Origin: Caballeronia sordidicola
Lineage (GTDB): Bacteria > Pseudomonadota > Gammaproteobacteria > Burkholderiales > Burkholderiaceae
NCBI RefSeq assembly: GCF_000729995.1
Contig: NZ_JNFG01000201.1
Location: forward strand, 124,001 to 188,000
Direction: 5' to 3'
DNA: 64,000 bases
Shown here: in pieces, positions 1 to 8,505 of the stretch
Numbering within the stretch: the first letter of the stretch is position 1
Layout of the letters: each line of letters starts with the position of its first letter
Notes under the pieces: generated by a model
What the model saw: only the letters and a program-made list of their open reading frames with translations
What the model was told of the DNA's origin: nothing
Databases searched by the model: none
Translations under genes and position numbers: made by a program

Positions 1-173
1 ATGTTTCTCCGTTCTGTTCAGCTTGGCCGGCGCCCGATGCCCCGGTCCATGTGACGCACTGTAAGCGTAGCGGGAGCTTGCGAACAGGCACGGAAAATGG
101 TCTTATCGTTCAGCTTTTGTGAATCTTGAATCGGAGTCACGCCTAATCGCTCAACCCGCACCGGAGACGTTCA

Positions 174-1081
174 ATGGACCGCTTGCGCGCTTATGAGGTC
201 TTCGTAGCCGTGGTCAAGCGCGGCAGCTTTACACGCGCCGCCGATGCGCTCGATACCTCGCCGGCTAACGTGACGCGTTATATCGTTGAGCTGGAGGGGC
301 ATCTGGGAACGCGGCTATTGAACCGGACGTCGCGCAGGTTGTCGCTGACATCGGGCGGCGGGCGCTTTACGAGCGCTGCGTGGCCATACTCGATGACGTC
401 GCCGAGACGGAGGGGTTGGTATCGTCGTCTACCGCCGAGCCGCGAGGGCGGTTGCGCATTAACGCGCCAGTCAGCTTTGGCGTGTTGCAGCTTGCGCCGC
501 TATGGCCGGAGTTTATGCGGCGGTATCCCGAGGTGGAGCTGGATGTATCGCTGATCGACCGGGTGGTGGATATTGTCGATGAAGGCGTTGACCTTGCCAT
601 TCGCATTTCGCGCGCGGGGTCGATGGGCAATGCAGCGCGCAAGCTCGCCGCGTCGCGTAATGTGCTGTGCGCGTCGCCAACGTATCTGGCGGGACTGCGC
701 TTGCCGGAGCGGCCTGCGGATCTGGGCGAGCATCGCTGTATTGGTTATACGTATGCCGCGAGCGGTGACGAATGGCAGTTTCTTGACGCCGATGAAAAGC
801 CGCACGGCGTTCGGGTGAATTGTCACATGCATACGAACAACGGCGATACGGCGCGCTCGGCGGCGCTTGCCGGACTGGGGGTGATCTGGCAGCCAACATT
901 CATTGTTGGCGATGATCTGCGGGCAGGGAGGTTGGTGGCGCTGATGCCGGCCTTCCATATGGCGGATATCGACGTACTCGCGATGTATCCAAGCCGGAGG
1001 CATTTAAGCTCGCGCGTGAGGGTCATGATCGATTATCTTGTCGAGGTCTTGGGAGGCGTGGCGCCGTGGGATAGAAGCTGA
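174..1081 (+). pseudogene. LysR-family transcriptional regulator, frameshifted
   Basis: The first part (from ATG 174) carries a typical LysR helix-turn-helix, including the stretch GSFTRAADALDTSPANVTR. The rest, an effector-binding domain with the usual PVSFGVLQLAPLWPEF and DLAIRISRAG segments, lies in another frame and ends at 1081. Joining the frames near 351-362 restores a protein of about 302 residues, normal for LysR. A single missing base in the GC-rich run there explains the break: one frame reads SGGGR, the other RALYERC. The ATG at 380 is internal, so a separate C-terminal protein is unlikely. It may be a real lesion or a sequencing error. The hydrolase 62 bp downstream on the same strand may be a former target or partner. 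Confidence 0.85.
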
Positions 1082-1142
1082 AACCCCTTCGGAACCTGTA
1101 AACTCCGTTCAAACACAACATCCCTTCCAGGAGATAACCCGC

Positions 1143-1940
1143 ATGCAATCCCCGTGGCGCACCATGGACCGCGCGACCCTCGACGCAGCCTATAGCAACG
1201 GCGATCCCCCCGCCGACTTCAAGACCCGCAGCGCGGCCTTCTACGCAGCGCATGCCGGTGAACTCGACGTCAGGTACGGCCCCGCGCCCCGCGAGCGTTT
1301 CGACTTCTTCCCGGCATCGAGCGACAAACAATCTTCCGCGCCAACTTTCGTTTTTGTTCACGGCGGTTACTGGCAAAGCTGCGATAAAGAGCTCTGCGCT
1401 TTCGTCGCACTTGGACCGCTTGCCCGCGGCATGAACGTGGTCATAGCGGAATACACGCTGGCGCCCACGGCGTCGATGACGCAAATTGTGAGCGAGATCG
1501 GACGGCTACTCGACTTCCTCGTCGAGCAAGGCCATACAACGCTCATACTGGGTGGCCATTCCGCGGGCGGTCATCTGACCGCGATGCATCGTGCTCATCC
1601 GGCGGTCAAATACGCGCTGCCTGTCAGCGGCCTCTTCGATCTCGAACCCATCAGCGCAGGCCGGCTGAACGACAAGCTCGGGTTATCGGCGGAAGAAATC
1701 ACGCGCTTCAGTCCAATGCGGCACGTGGCTCAAGGTGCACCGATGGTCGTCAGCGTCGGCGACGCGGAGCGGCCCGAACTCATTCGCCATTCGCGTGACT
1801 ATGCACACGCGTGCGTTGACGCGGGTGAGCACGTGTCTTATTTGCCGCTACCGGGCGCAGACCATTTTTCCATTCTCTACGACCTCGCCAACCCCGATGG
1901 TTTGCAACTCAGGGCGCTGGCGCAGTTGATGCAGGGTTGA
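1143..1940 (+). CDS. alpha/beta hydrolase, kynurenine-formamidase-like
   Basis: A 265-residue soluble alpha/beta hydrolase. Visible motifs are the oxyanion-hole sequence HGGYW (about 73-77), the nucleophile elbow GHSAGG with Ser140, a late acid in VGDAERPE (about Asp207) and a catalytic His in GADHF (about His241). HGGxW with GHSAGG is typical of the arylformamidase / BD-FAE-type esterase group, so it probably cleaves an ester or formamide bond; the substrate is unknown. An open frame extends upstream to 1038, but the ATG at 1143 has AGGAG eight bases before it and overlaps nothing, so it is preferred. No kynureninase or tryptophan dioxygenase gene lies nearby to support a role in tryptophan breakdown. 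Confidence 0.85.
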   Translation: MQSPWRTMDRATLDAAYSNGDPPADFKTRSAAFYAAHAGELDVRYGPAPRERFDFFPASSDKQSSAPTFVFVHGGYWQSCDKELCAFVALGPLARGMNVVIAEYTLAPTASMTQIVSEIGRLLDFLVEQGHTTLILGGHSAGGHLTAMHRAHPAVKYALPVSGLFDLEPISAGRLNDKLGLSAEEITRFSPMRHVAQGAPMVVSVGDAERPELIRHSRDYAHACVDAGEHVSYLPLPGADHFSILYDLANPDGLQLRALAQLMQG

Positions 1941-2138
1941 AAGTACTTCGCAACCCTTATCAAATGAAGCGGCTATCGTCCTCGAAATGAGGTCACATGG
2001 AAGCAAAGCGTCCTTGTCCGCACTCAGCGCAACATGAAGCCAGGGCGCTTGGATTGGACGGGCCCAGCCAAGGCAACGGGCGCGATTAATCGGTCCACCG
2101 CTCCTTGTCGCTTCCTTGCGCCGACTTTCGCGACACGT

Positions 2139-2152
2139 GTTGCAAAACTCCT
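2139..2152. repeat. 14-bp direct repeat, copy 1 (vapC side)
   Basis: The sequence GTTGCAAAACTCCT overlaps the last two bases of vapC. An identical copy in the same orientation lies at 2803-2816 beyond vapB, so the two copies bracket the toxin-antitoxin pair. Confidence 0.7.
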
Positions 2153-2531
2153 AATGCAGCGTCGGTCGATGCGCGATACCGAATCTCCCAGCCAGGTCTG
2201 TGAGTCGCTTATCAAGCGTCCACAGCTCAGCGCCTGGAGTGATCAGTGTAGACGCCAGCAACGACATGTCCACCAAACCACACCCAAGCCCATACAGCTT
2301 TTCACGCTCAATGAACTCCATTACCTCGCTGAGATTCGCCTGTTTGCAAGGCTGCAAAAGGCCGATGCTCGCCAGCGTCTGGACATGAGGTGCCGGGAGC
2401 GTTCCGCACGCGATTTCGCCCACGACCAACGGGTGAGTAAGCGCGAGGTCCCGCTCGATCAAGTTAGCCAGCGCGTCGTTGCCGGTTCGGAAGTGGTCTA
2501 CCCATACCGATGTGTCGATGAGCACCCTCAT
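2151..2531 (-). CDS. vapC: PIN-domain toxin, VapC family
   Basis: A 126-residue PIN-domain protein that starts MRVLIDTSVWVDHF, with the first metal-binding Asp at residue 6. A conserved acidic residue follows in VVGEIACG (about Glu39), and late Asp residues lie in GLVDMSLLAS (about Asp88) and LDKRLTDLA. PIN toxins are Mg-dependent ribonucleases that cut specific RNAs, often initiator tRNA or rRNA, when not held by antitoxin. Length and motif spacing are normal, so it looks intact. Its start overlaps the vapB stop by four bases (ATGA), the usual translational coupling. Confidence 0.92.
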   Translation of the reverse strand: MRVLIDTSVWVDHFRTGNDALANLIERDLALTHPLVVGEIACGTLPAPHVQTLASIGLLQPCKQANLSEVMEFIEREKLYGLGCGLVDMSLLASTLITPGAELWTLDKRLTDLAGRFGIAHRPTLH

Positions 2532-2734
2532 TGCGAACCTGGGTCCGAGCGGCGACGCGACACATCCGGCATGTCAGGCATGGTGCCGCCGAGCGCCACC
2601 AGGCGTTTGGCAGCCTGGACCCGCACGAAGGTTTTGATTGCTTCGCGAAAAATGTCTGCTTTATCCATGTCGGGGTCGGCCATTTCCAAAGCCTTCTCGT
2701 AAAGGGCATCGTCAATGGTGACAGTTGTTCGCAT
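2528..2734 (-). CDS. vapB: ribbon-helix-helix antitoxin, VapB family
   Basis: A 68-residue protein starting MRTTVTIDDALYEKALEMA, a typical N-terminal ribbon-helix-helix DNA-binding fold (DUF2191 / VapB type). The C-terminal tail (about 45-68, Pro- and Arg-rich) is the part expected to block the VapC active site. As the first gene of the pair it should bind its own promoter just upstream (about 2740-2800) and repress both genes, alone or with VapC. Both genes sit between 14-bp direct repeats, which suggests a movable or recently acquired module. Confidence 0.9.
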   Translation of the reverse strand: MRTTVTIDDALYEKALEMADPDMDKADIFREAIKTFVRVQAAKRLVALGGTMPDMPDVSRRRSDPGSQ

Positions 2735-2799
2735 CAGAAATTCCTCGCATCAATAGTGGCATCATTTTGTTTCAATATGTACATCTTGGCAACCAGTGC

Positions 2800-2831
2800 T
2801 GCGTTGCAAAACTCCTCAATTCTGCAACGCA
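2800..2831. repeat. 9-bp inverted repeat containing direct-repeat copy 2
   Basis: TGCGTTGCA (2800-2808) and TGCAACGCA (2823-2831) are perfect inverted arms around a 14-base centre. The second copy of GTTGCAAAACTCCT (2803-2816) begins inside the left arm. It lies upstream of vapB, so it could be a VapBC operator or the mark of an old insertion boundary. Confidence 0.6.
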
Positions 2832-3700
2832 ACCCTTTCGGGAAAAGCCTAAGGACGTATCAAGATTCTGTTACAGGAGCGCTTTTTCGCCGGATGTCTT
2901 TTAGTGGAAATAGGGAGAAGGATCAGGCGGATTAACTGGATCTTTTCTGGTAGTGTCGCGATAAGCTCGGCAAGGGGAGAAATAGCGTCATGGTATGCAT
3001 TCCTTACATGACCAACGAATAGAACCGCTTCACGGCCGGTCGTCATAAACATTGTGCGAACGCAGCAGAATTGACGAGCGATGTTCGTAGCCATCGATGT
3101 TAATAACTGGCTGGCGGGGTACGGCCACGGCGGCGATAGTGGACCTGCTGCGCGCGCCACTGGTCAGTACGTCGCCAGCTTGACCATTCGAGCACAGGGT
3201 TGATCGAATGGATGGTGCAATGGGCTATACCAAAATTGATATCGATGTTAGCCTTTTTCTATATTGGACGCATGCTGACGTCGGACGTAGACTTGCTCCC
3301 AGCCCATTTTGGGGGCAAGAATCAAAACAAGCGAGACCGGGGCGGGAGACACGAATTACATGAATGGGCGCGGGGTTAGCGGCGTCACCGGCATCACATG
3401 GGGCTATCGCCCCGCGCACGCTGACCGGGCGCAGGTCTACGAGGCTGCTCGGGCGGCCGTGAATGCGTTTTCCCAATATCTGGATCTTCCGTGCTTGATG
3501 AGACGAGTACCGAAAACGGGTGCACGCTTGAGTGCGCGCGACCCGAGGCTTAAAGGGCCGAGTTCCGTACCATCATCGAGACCGGTTGTATGCGGGCCCG
3601 ACACGGACAAGTCAAGATCAAAACCGCGGTGCTTTAATAATATGCCCGCCTGGACTGCGGCCAGAACGGCACTCATTCATACACAAAAGGAGACATACCG
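2832..3700. other. long intergenic region upstream of the sugar transporter
   Basis: About 870 bases with no gene I can support. Open frames here lack ribosome-binding sites and resemble no family I know. The 3' end must hold the promoter and leader of the sugar-binding protein gene; its ribosome site AAAGGAGA lies just before ATG 3701. The length and mixed composition beside a toxin-antitoxin module suggest remnant DNA. Confidence 0.5.
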
Positions 3701-4762
3701 ATGAAACGTCTGTTCTTGAAAACCCTAATTGCGGCCATGGCGCTGCCAATGATCGGTATCGCGCATGCCGACAGCAAGGGGCTGGTTGCTGTATCCATGC
3801 CGACCAAGTCGTCGGCACGCTGGATTGCCGATGGCAATAACATGGTCAAGGATCTGCAGGCGGATGGTTACACCACCGATCTCCAGTACGGCGACGATGA
3901 CATTCCGAATCAGCTCGCGCAAATCGAGAACATGGTCACCAAGAAGCCGAAGGTGCTGGTGATCGCCGCAATCGATGGCACGACGCTGACCGATGTGCTC
4001 AAAAAGGCACACGATGCCGGCATCAAGGTCATCGCATACGATCGTCTGATCAAGGGCACGGCCGATGTCGATTACTACGCGACGTTTGATAACTACAAGG
4101 TCGGTGTGCTGCAGGCGCAGTCCATTGTCGACAAGCTCGGTCTTAAACAGGGTAAAGGCCCGTTCAATATCGAACTGTTCGGTGGTTCGCCCGACGACAA
4201 CAACGCCTTCTTCTTCTATAACGGCGCGATGAGCGTGCTGGATCCGTACATCAAGAGCGGCAAGCTGGTAGTGCGCAGCAAGCAGTTTGGCATGGACAAG
4301 GTCGGTACGCTGCGCTGGGATGGCGCCGTCGCTCAGGCCCGTATGGACAACCTGCTGTCGGCTTACTACGGCAATGCCAAGCTCGACGCCGTGCTGAGCC
4401 CGTATGACGGTCTGAGCATCGGTATCCTGTCATCGGTCAAGGGTGTGGGTTATTGCACGGCTCAGCAGCCGTGCCCGATCGTCAGCGGCCAGGACGCCGA
4501 GATTCCTTCGGTCAAGTCCATCCTGCACAACGAGCAGTACTCGACCGTGTTCAAGGACACGCGTCAGCTCGCCAAGGTGACGGTTGCGATGATCGACGCA
4601 ATGGCACAAGGCAAGCAGCCGGAGGTTACCGACACCAAGACCTACAACAACGGTGTGAAGGTGGTTCCGTCGTATCTGCTCAACCCGGTGCTGGTGGATG
4701 GCTCCAACTGGAAGCCGATCCTGATTGACAGCGGCTACTACACGCAAGCGCAGGTCAAGTAA
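3701..4762 (+). CDS. chvE: periplasmic multiple-sugar-binding protein, ChvE-like
   Basis: A 353-residue type I periplasmic binding protein with an Sec signal peptide (about 1-23, ending IAHA before DSKG). Long stretches match the ChvE family very closely, including MPTKSSARWIADGNNMVK, YGDDDIPNQLAQIENM, ELFGGSPDDNNAFFF and LSPYDGLSIGI. ChvE-type proteins bind aldoses such as galactose, glucose, arabinose and xylose for ABC uptake; in Agrobacterium ChvE also signals to VirA. No such sensor is present here, so uptake is the likely role. A strong ribosome site (AAAGGAGA) precedes ATG 3701. Genes for the ATPase and permease follow on the same strand. Confidence 0.93.
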   Translation: MKRLFLKTLIAAMALPMIGIAHADSKGLVAVSMPTKSSARWIADGNNMVKDLQADGYTTDLQYGDDDIPNQLAQIENMVTKKPKVLVIAAIDGTTLTDVLKKAHDAGIKVIAYDRLIKGTADVDYYATFDNYKVGVLQAQSIVDKLGLKQGKGPFNIELFGGSPDDNNAFFFYNGAMSVLDPYIKSGKLVVRSKQFGMDKVGTLRWDGAVAQARMDNLLSAYYGNAKLDAVLSPYDGLSIGILSSVKGVGYCTAQQPCPIVSGQDAEIPSVKSILHNEQYSTVFKDTRQLAKVTVAMIDAMAQGKQPEVTDTKTYNNGVKVVPSYLLNPVLVDGSNWKPILIDSGYYTQAQVK

Positions 4763-4851
4763 GGCAATAACGAAGTCAAGTCTGTCGCCGGAGACGCCAC
4801 GCGCGCTCCGGCTGGCGGACCCTGCAAAACATGACAAATTCAGGAGACAGC

Positions 4852-6387
4852 GTGGCGGACGAAACCATCCTGTCCATGCGCGGCATCACCAAGACGTTTC
4901 CGGGTGTCAAAGCACTCGATAACGTCAATCTGACGGTCAAAGCTGGAGAAATCCATGCGGTCGTCGGTGAGAATGGCGCGGGCAAGTCCACTCTCATGAA
5001 GGTGCTGAGCGGTGTGTATCCGCATGGCTCCTACGAGGGTGAAATCCACTTCGAAGGGCAGGTGCAACGCTTTACGGACATCCGCGAAAGCGAAGAGCGC
5101 GGCATCATCATCATTCATCAGGAATTGGCATTGGTGCCAATGCTCTCGATCACCGAGAACCTTTTCCTGGGCAATGAACAGGCGCATCGCGGCGTGATCG
5201 ATTGGCACGCGGCGCATAAGCGCACGCGCGAATTGCTGCGGCGCGTGGGTCTGAACGAGTCGCCCGATGCGACCGTCGGAAAGCTCGGCGTCGGCAAGCA
5301 GCAACTGGTGGAAATTGCCAAGGCGCTATCAAAGCGCGTGAAGCTGCTGATCCTCGACGAACCCACTGCGAGCCTGAACGAGACCGATAGCGCCGCGCTG
5401 CTGAAACTGCTGCTCGAACTCCAGGCACAAGGCATTTCCTGCATCCTCATTTCGCACAAGCTCAACGAGATAACGCAAGTCGCGGATCAGATTACCGTCA
5501 TCCGCGACGGCAGCACGATCGAGACGCTCGACTGCTCCGCAAGCGAGATCAGCGAGGATCGCATTATTCGCGGCATGGTCGGCCGTGACATGGCACACCG
5601 TTATCCGCAGCGCGAGCCGCAGATTGGCGACGTGATCTTCGAAGTACGCGACTGGCATGTGTTCCACGAACAGTATTCGGAGCGCGAGGTCATCAAGGGC
5701 ATCGACCTGAAAGTACGCAAGGGCGAAGTGGTCGGCATCGCGGGGCTCATGGGATCGGGCCGCACCGAACTGGCCATGAGTATCTTCGGGCGCTCGTATG
5801 GCCGGCGGATCAGCGGACAGGTGCTGATCGACGGCCAGGCAGTGGATGTATCAACCATCGGCAAGGCTATCAAGCATGGCATTGCCTATGTGACCGAGGA
5901 TCGCAAGGGGTATGGCCTGATCCTCGAGCAGGAAATCCGCAAAAACGTGTCGCTCGCCAACCTCGCCGAAGTGTCCGATCTCGGTGTGATCGATGAACAC
6001 GCGGAGGCCAAGGTTGCGCAGCAGTATCGCGAATCGTTGCGCATCCGCAGTTCGGGTATCCAGCAACGGGTGGTCAATCTCTCGGGCGGCAATCAGCAGA
6101 AGGTCGTGCTGAGCAAGTGGTTGTTTACGAAGCCGCGTCTGCTGATTCTCGATGAACCCACGCGGGGTATCGATGTCGGGGCCAAATACGAGATCTACAC
6201 CATCATTGACGAGCTGGCGCGCAAGGGCGAAGGCATTCTGATGATTTCTTCCGAAATGCCGGAGCTGCTTGGCATGTGCGACCGCATCTACGTAATGAAC
6301 GAAGGTCGGCTCGTGGTCGAGCTCGATCGAAACGAAGCTAGCCAGGAGCGCATCATGCGCGCCATCGTGAACGCCGGTCATGCGTGA
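4852..6387 (+). CDS. gguA: sugar ABC transporter ATP-binding protein, GguA/XylG-like
   Basis: A 511-residue tandem ABC ATPase of the monosaccharide class. The first domain has Walker A GENGAGKST (about 39-47), a degenerate signature around KLGVGKQQLVEIAKALS and Walker B LLILDEPTASL. The second has the altered P-loop GLMGSGRTEL and an intact signature LSGGNQQK with LLILDEPTRGIDVG. One strong and one weak site is normal for this class. I chose GTG 4852 because AGGAG sits five bases before it; an ATG at 4831 in frame has no such site. It powers sugar import through the permease encoded next, with the ChvE-like protein as receptor. Confidence 0.92.
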   Translation: MADETILSMRGITKTFPGVKALDNVNLTVKAGEIHAVVGENGAGKSTLMKVLSGVYPHGSYEGEIHFEGQVQRFTDIRESEERGIIIIHQELALVPMLSITENLFLGNEQAHRGVIDWHAAHKRTRELLRRVGLNESPDATVGKLGVGKQQLVEIAKALSKRVKLLILDEPTASLNETDSAALLKLLLELQAQGISCILISHKLNEITQVADQITVIRDGSTIETLDCSASEISEDRIIRGMVGRDMAHRYPQREPQIGDVIFEVRDWHVFHEQYSEREVIKGIDLKVRKGEVVGIAGLMGSGRTELAMSIFGRSYGRRISGQVLIDGQAVDVSTIGKAIKHGIAYVTEDRKGYGLILEQEIRKNVSLANLAEVSDLGVIDEHAEAKVAQQYRESLRIRSSGIQQRVVNLSGGNQQKVVLSKWLFTKPRLLILDEPTRGIDVGAKYEIYTIIDELARKGEGILMISSEMPELLGMCDRIYVMNEGRLVVELDRNEASQERIMRAIVNAGHA

Positions 6388-6415
6388 CCTATCTACATCG
6401 AATCAAGGCCATTTC

Positions 6416-7570
6416 ATGAAACTCGGCTTTCTAAAGAACAATCTGCGCGACTACGGCCTGCTGCTGTCGTTGGTCGTCATCATGGGATTCTTCCAGTACC
6501 AGACCGACGGCGTGCTGATGCAGCCGTTGAACATCACCAATCTGGTTTTGCAGAACAGCTACATCATTGTGATGGCGCTGGGCATGCTGCTCGTGATCGT
6601 GGCCGGCTATATCGACCTGTCCGTCGGATCGGTCAGCGGTTTTATCGGCGGCCTGGCCGCGGTGCTGATCGTGCAGCACTCATGGCCCGTGGTGCCGACG
6701 ATCATCGTGGCGCTGCTGGTGGGGGCGTTGATTGGTGCGGCGCAGGGCTGGTTCGTGGCTTACGCGCGCATTCCGTCGTTTATCGTGACGCTGGCGGGGA
6801 TGCTTATTTTCAAGGGGCTTGCACTCGCGCTGCTGGAAGGCCAATCGGTCGGGCCGTTCCCGCTGCGATTCCAGCGGATCAGCACGGGCTTTCTGCCTGA
6901 TCCGTTCGGTGGCACGGACTTCCGGGTGCTGTCGCTGATCGTGGGCGTCATCCTGGCGCTGGGTCTGGTCGCAGCCGAGGTGCGCAAGCGCCGCAAGGCA
7001 CAGGCACACGATATGGACGTCGAACCGGTCGCGTTCTTCGTGGTGAAGAACGTGTTGTTCGCGGGCGCCGTCACCTATCTGGTCTGGCTGCTTTCCACGT
7101 ACAAGGGCTTGCCTGACGTGTTGATCCTGATGGCCGTCCTGATCCTGATCTACCAGTTTGTGACCAATCGCACGACGATCGGCCGCCGTATCTATGCGCT
7201 GGGCGGCAACGAGAAGGCGGCACGTCTGTCGGGTGTGAACACTGCGCGCCTGTCTTTCCTGACCTTCGTGAACATGGGCGTGCTCGCGGCGGTGGCGGGT
7301 CTGATTTTCGCGGCACGCCTGAACACCGCAACGCCGAAGGCTGGCCTCGGCTTCGAGCTCGATGTGATCGCGGCCTGTTTCATCGGCGGCGCATCGGCCT
7401 CCGGCGGCGTGGGCAAGGTGGTGGGCGCGGTGATCGGCGCTTTCATCATGGGCGTGATGAACAACGGCATGTCGATCATGGGCATTGGCATTGACTACCA
7501 GCAAGTGATCAAGGGGATCGTCTTGTTGTCGGCGGTGTTTCTTGATGTCTACAACCGTAACCGCGCCTGA
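6416..7570 (+). CDS. gguB: sugar ABC transporter permease, GguB/XylH-like
   Basis: A 384-residue inner-membrane permease of the BPD_transp_2 family with roughly ten hydrophobic segments. Family stretches visible are GMLLVIVAGYIDLSVGSVSG, RIPSFIVTLAGMLIFKGLA, GRRIYALGGNEKAARLSG and FIGGASASGGVGKVVGAVIG. A polar loop near 195-215 (RKRRKAQAHD) separates the two halves. It forms the channel for the sugar carried by the ChvE-like protein. An in-frame ATG at 6380 would overlap the ATPase gene by eight bases; 6416 fits the family start better, but the ribosome site is weak in both cases. It ends the three-gene operon; no clear terminator follows. Confidence 0.9.
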   Translation: MKLGFLKNNLRDYGLLLSLVVIMGFFQYQTDGVLMQPLNITNLVLQNSYIIVMALGMLLVIVAGYIDLSVGSVSGFIGGLAAVLIVQHSWPVVPTIIVALLVGALIGAAQGWFVAYARIPSFIVTLAGMLIFKGLALALLEGQSVGPFPLRFQRISTGFLPDPFGGTDFRVLSLIVGVILALGLVAAEVRKRRKAQAHDMDVEPVAFFVVKNVLFAGAVTYLVWLLSTYKGLPDVLILMAVLILIYQFVTNRTTIGRRIYALGGNEKAARLSGVNTARLSFLTFVNMGVLAAVAGLIFAARLNTATPKAGLGFELDVIAACFIGGASASGGVGKVVGAVIGAFIMGVMNNGMSIMGIGIDYQQVIKGIVLLSAVFLDVYNRNRA

Positions 7571-7735
7571 CGGGGCACGATTTCGCCCGCGGGGGTTCTT
7601 GGGGATGTTCGGGGTCAGGCCGCGATTGAAAATGGCCGGGCGGTTGTCCCCGGCAACCGTAGGCGCGATCCAGACTGACGGTTGATCCTCGCGGGTGCAT
7701 GCCAATTGCGCGACACGCGTTACCTCGGTGTTTGA

Positions 7736-8317
7736 TCAGACCTTCGGGAATGGCTTGCTGAGAAATTTCGATCCGGCGAGCCCGAAGCGCCAGGGTACAT
7801 CGATCGCCTTCGTGATGCCGATGCGCGGCCCGGTCGCGAGCGGATAGTCCTCCTCCGGCGCCTCGATGTGAAACGGCGCTTCAAGCAGCGACATGCCGTT
7901 GTTTGCGTGCGTGATGCCCAGGGCTTGCGCGACGCGACCCGGTCCCGAGCACAACAGCTTTGCTGGTTCGAGGCCGCGCCGCTGGCGCATGGCGTCGAGA
8001 CCGGTAAGGGGTTCGATCGCGCGGATCAACACCCCCGCACCGTGGCCTTCTTCACGGCAAACAAAGTTCAGGCACCAGTGAATACCGTACGAACGATATA
8101 CATACACGTGGGCGGGCGGACCGAACATGACGGCGTTGCGCGGGGTGGGCCCGGAGAAGGTATGCGAAGCCGGATCTTCAGGGTCGTAGGCTTCTGTCTC
8201 CACGATCCTGCCGCCGACGCCATCGACGGTGAAGATCGCGCCGATCAGGCGGCGCGCGACTTGATCTGACGGCGCGCTAAAGTCGATAGGTACTGCAATG
8301 CGGGATGATTTGGGCAT
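7736..8317 (-). CDS. 3-methyladenine DNA glycosylase (AAG/Mpg family)
   Basis: A 193-residue enzyme of the AAG/MPG family, which removes alkylated purines such as 3-methyladenine and hypoxanthine from DNA to start base-excision repair. The catalytic Glu lies in GRIVETEAY. Other family features are DPASHTFSGPTPRNAVMFG, the DNA-intercalating region VYRSYGIHWCLNFV, and GVLIRAIEPL with LCSGPGRVAQALGI. The length is normal for the bacterial form. It stands alone on the minus strand downstream of the DHA2 transporter gene, with a 188-bp gap that makes co-transcription possible but unproven. Confidence 0.93.
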   Translation of the reverse strand: MPKSSRIAVPIDFSAPSDQVARRLIGAIFTVDGVGGRIVETEAYDPEDPASHTFSGPTPRNAVMFGPPAHVYVYRSYGIHWCLNFVCREEGHGAGVLIRAIEPLTGLDAMRQRRGLEPAKLLCSGPGRVAQALGITHANNGMSLLEAPFHIEAPEEDYPLATGPRIGITKAIDVPWRFGLAGSKFLSKPFPKV

Positions 8318-8505
8318 CGTTTGACAGGGCCATTGTGCGAGTCCGCCGCAGTGGACCGGATCGTCGTTTGCAGCAGATGTTCAGCGCCCGATTTTGCCGT
8401 CGTTGGTTTTTTCCGTCCACCCGCGTGCGTGAATCCACGCGGTACTTGGCGCCAAGCTTCAGCAGAATTTCCAAGGTGTCAGCAGAGCCACGCTTATTCG
8501 AATTC

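Noticed and set aside
1..173. Possible upstream gene end or divergent gene start
   Set aside because: Too little sequence; nothing recognisable before the LysR start.
3309..3704. 131-codon frame upstream of the sugar-binding protein gene
   Set aside because: No ribosome site, low-complexity translation, and it runs into the next gene's start.
6680..7705. 341-codon open frame antisense to the sugar permease gene
   Set aside because: Extremely rich in Arg, His, Asp and Gln without hydrophobic core; antisense shadow.
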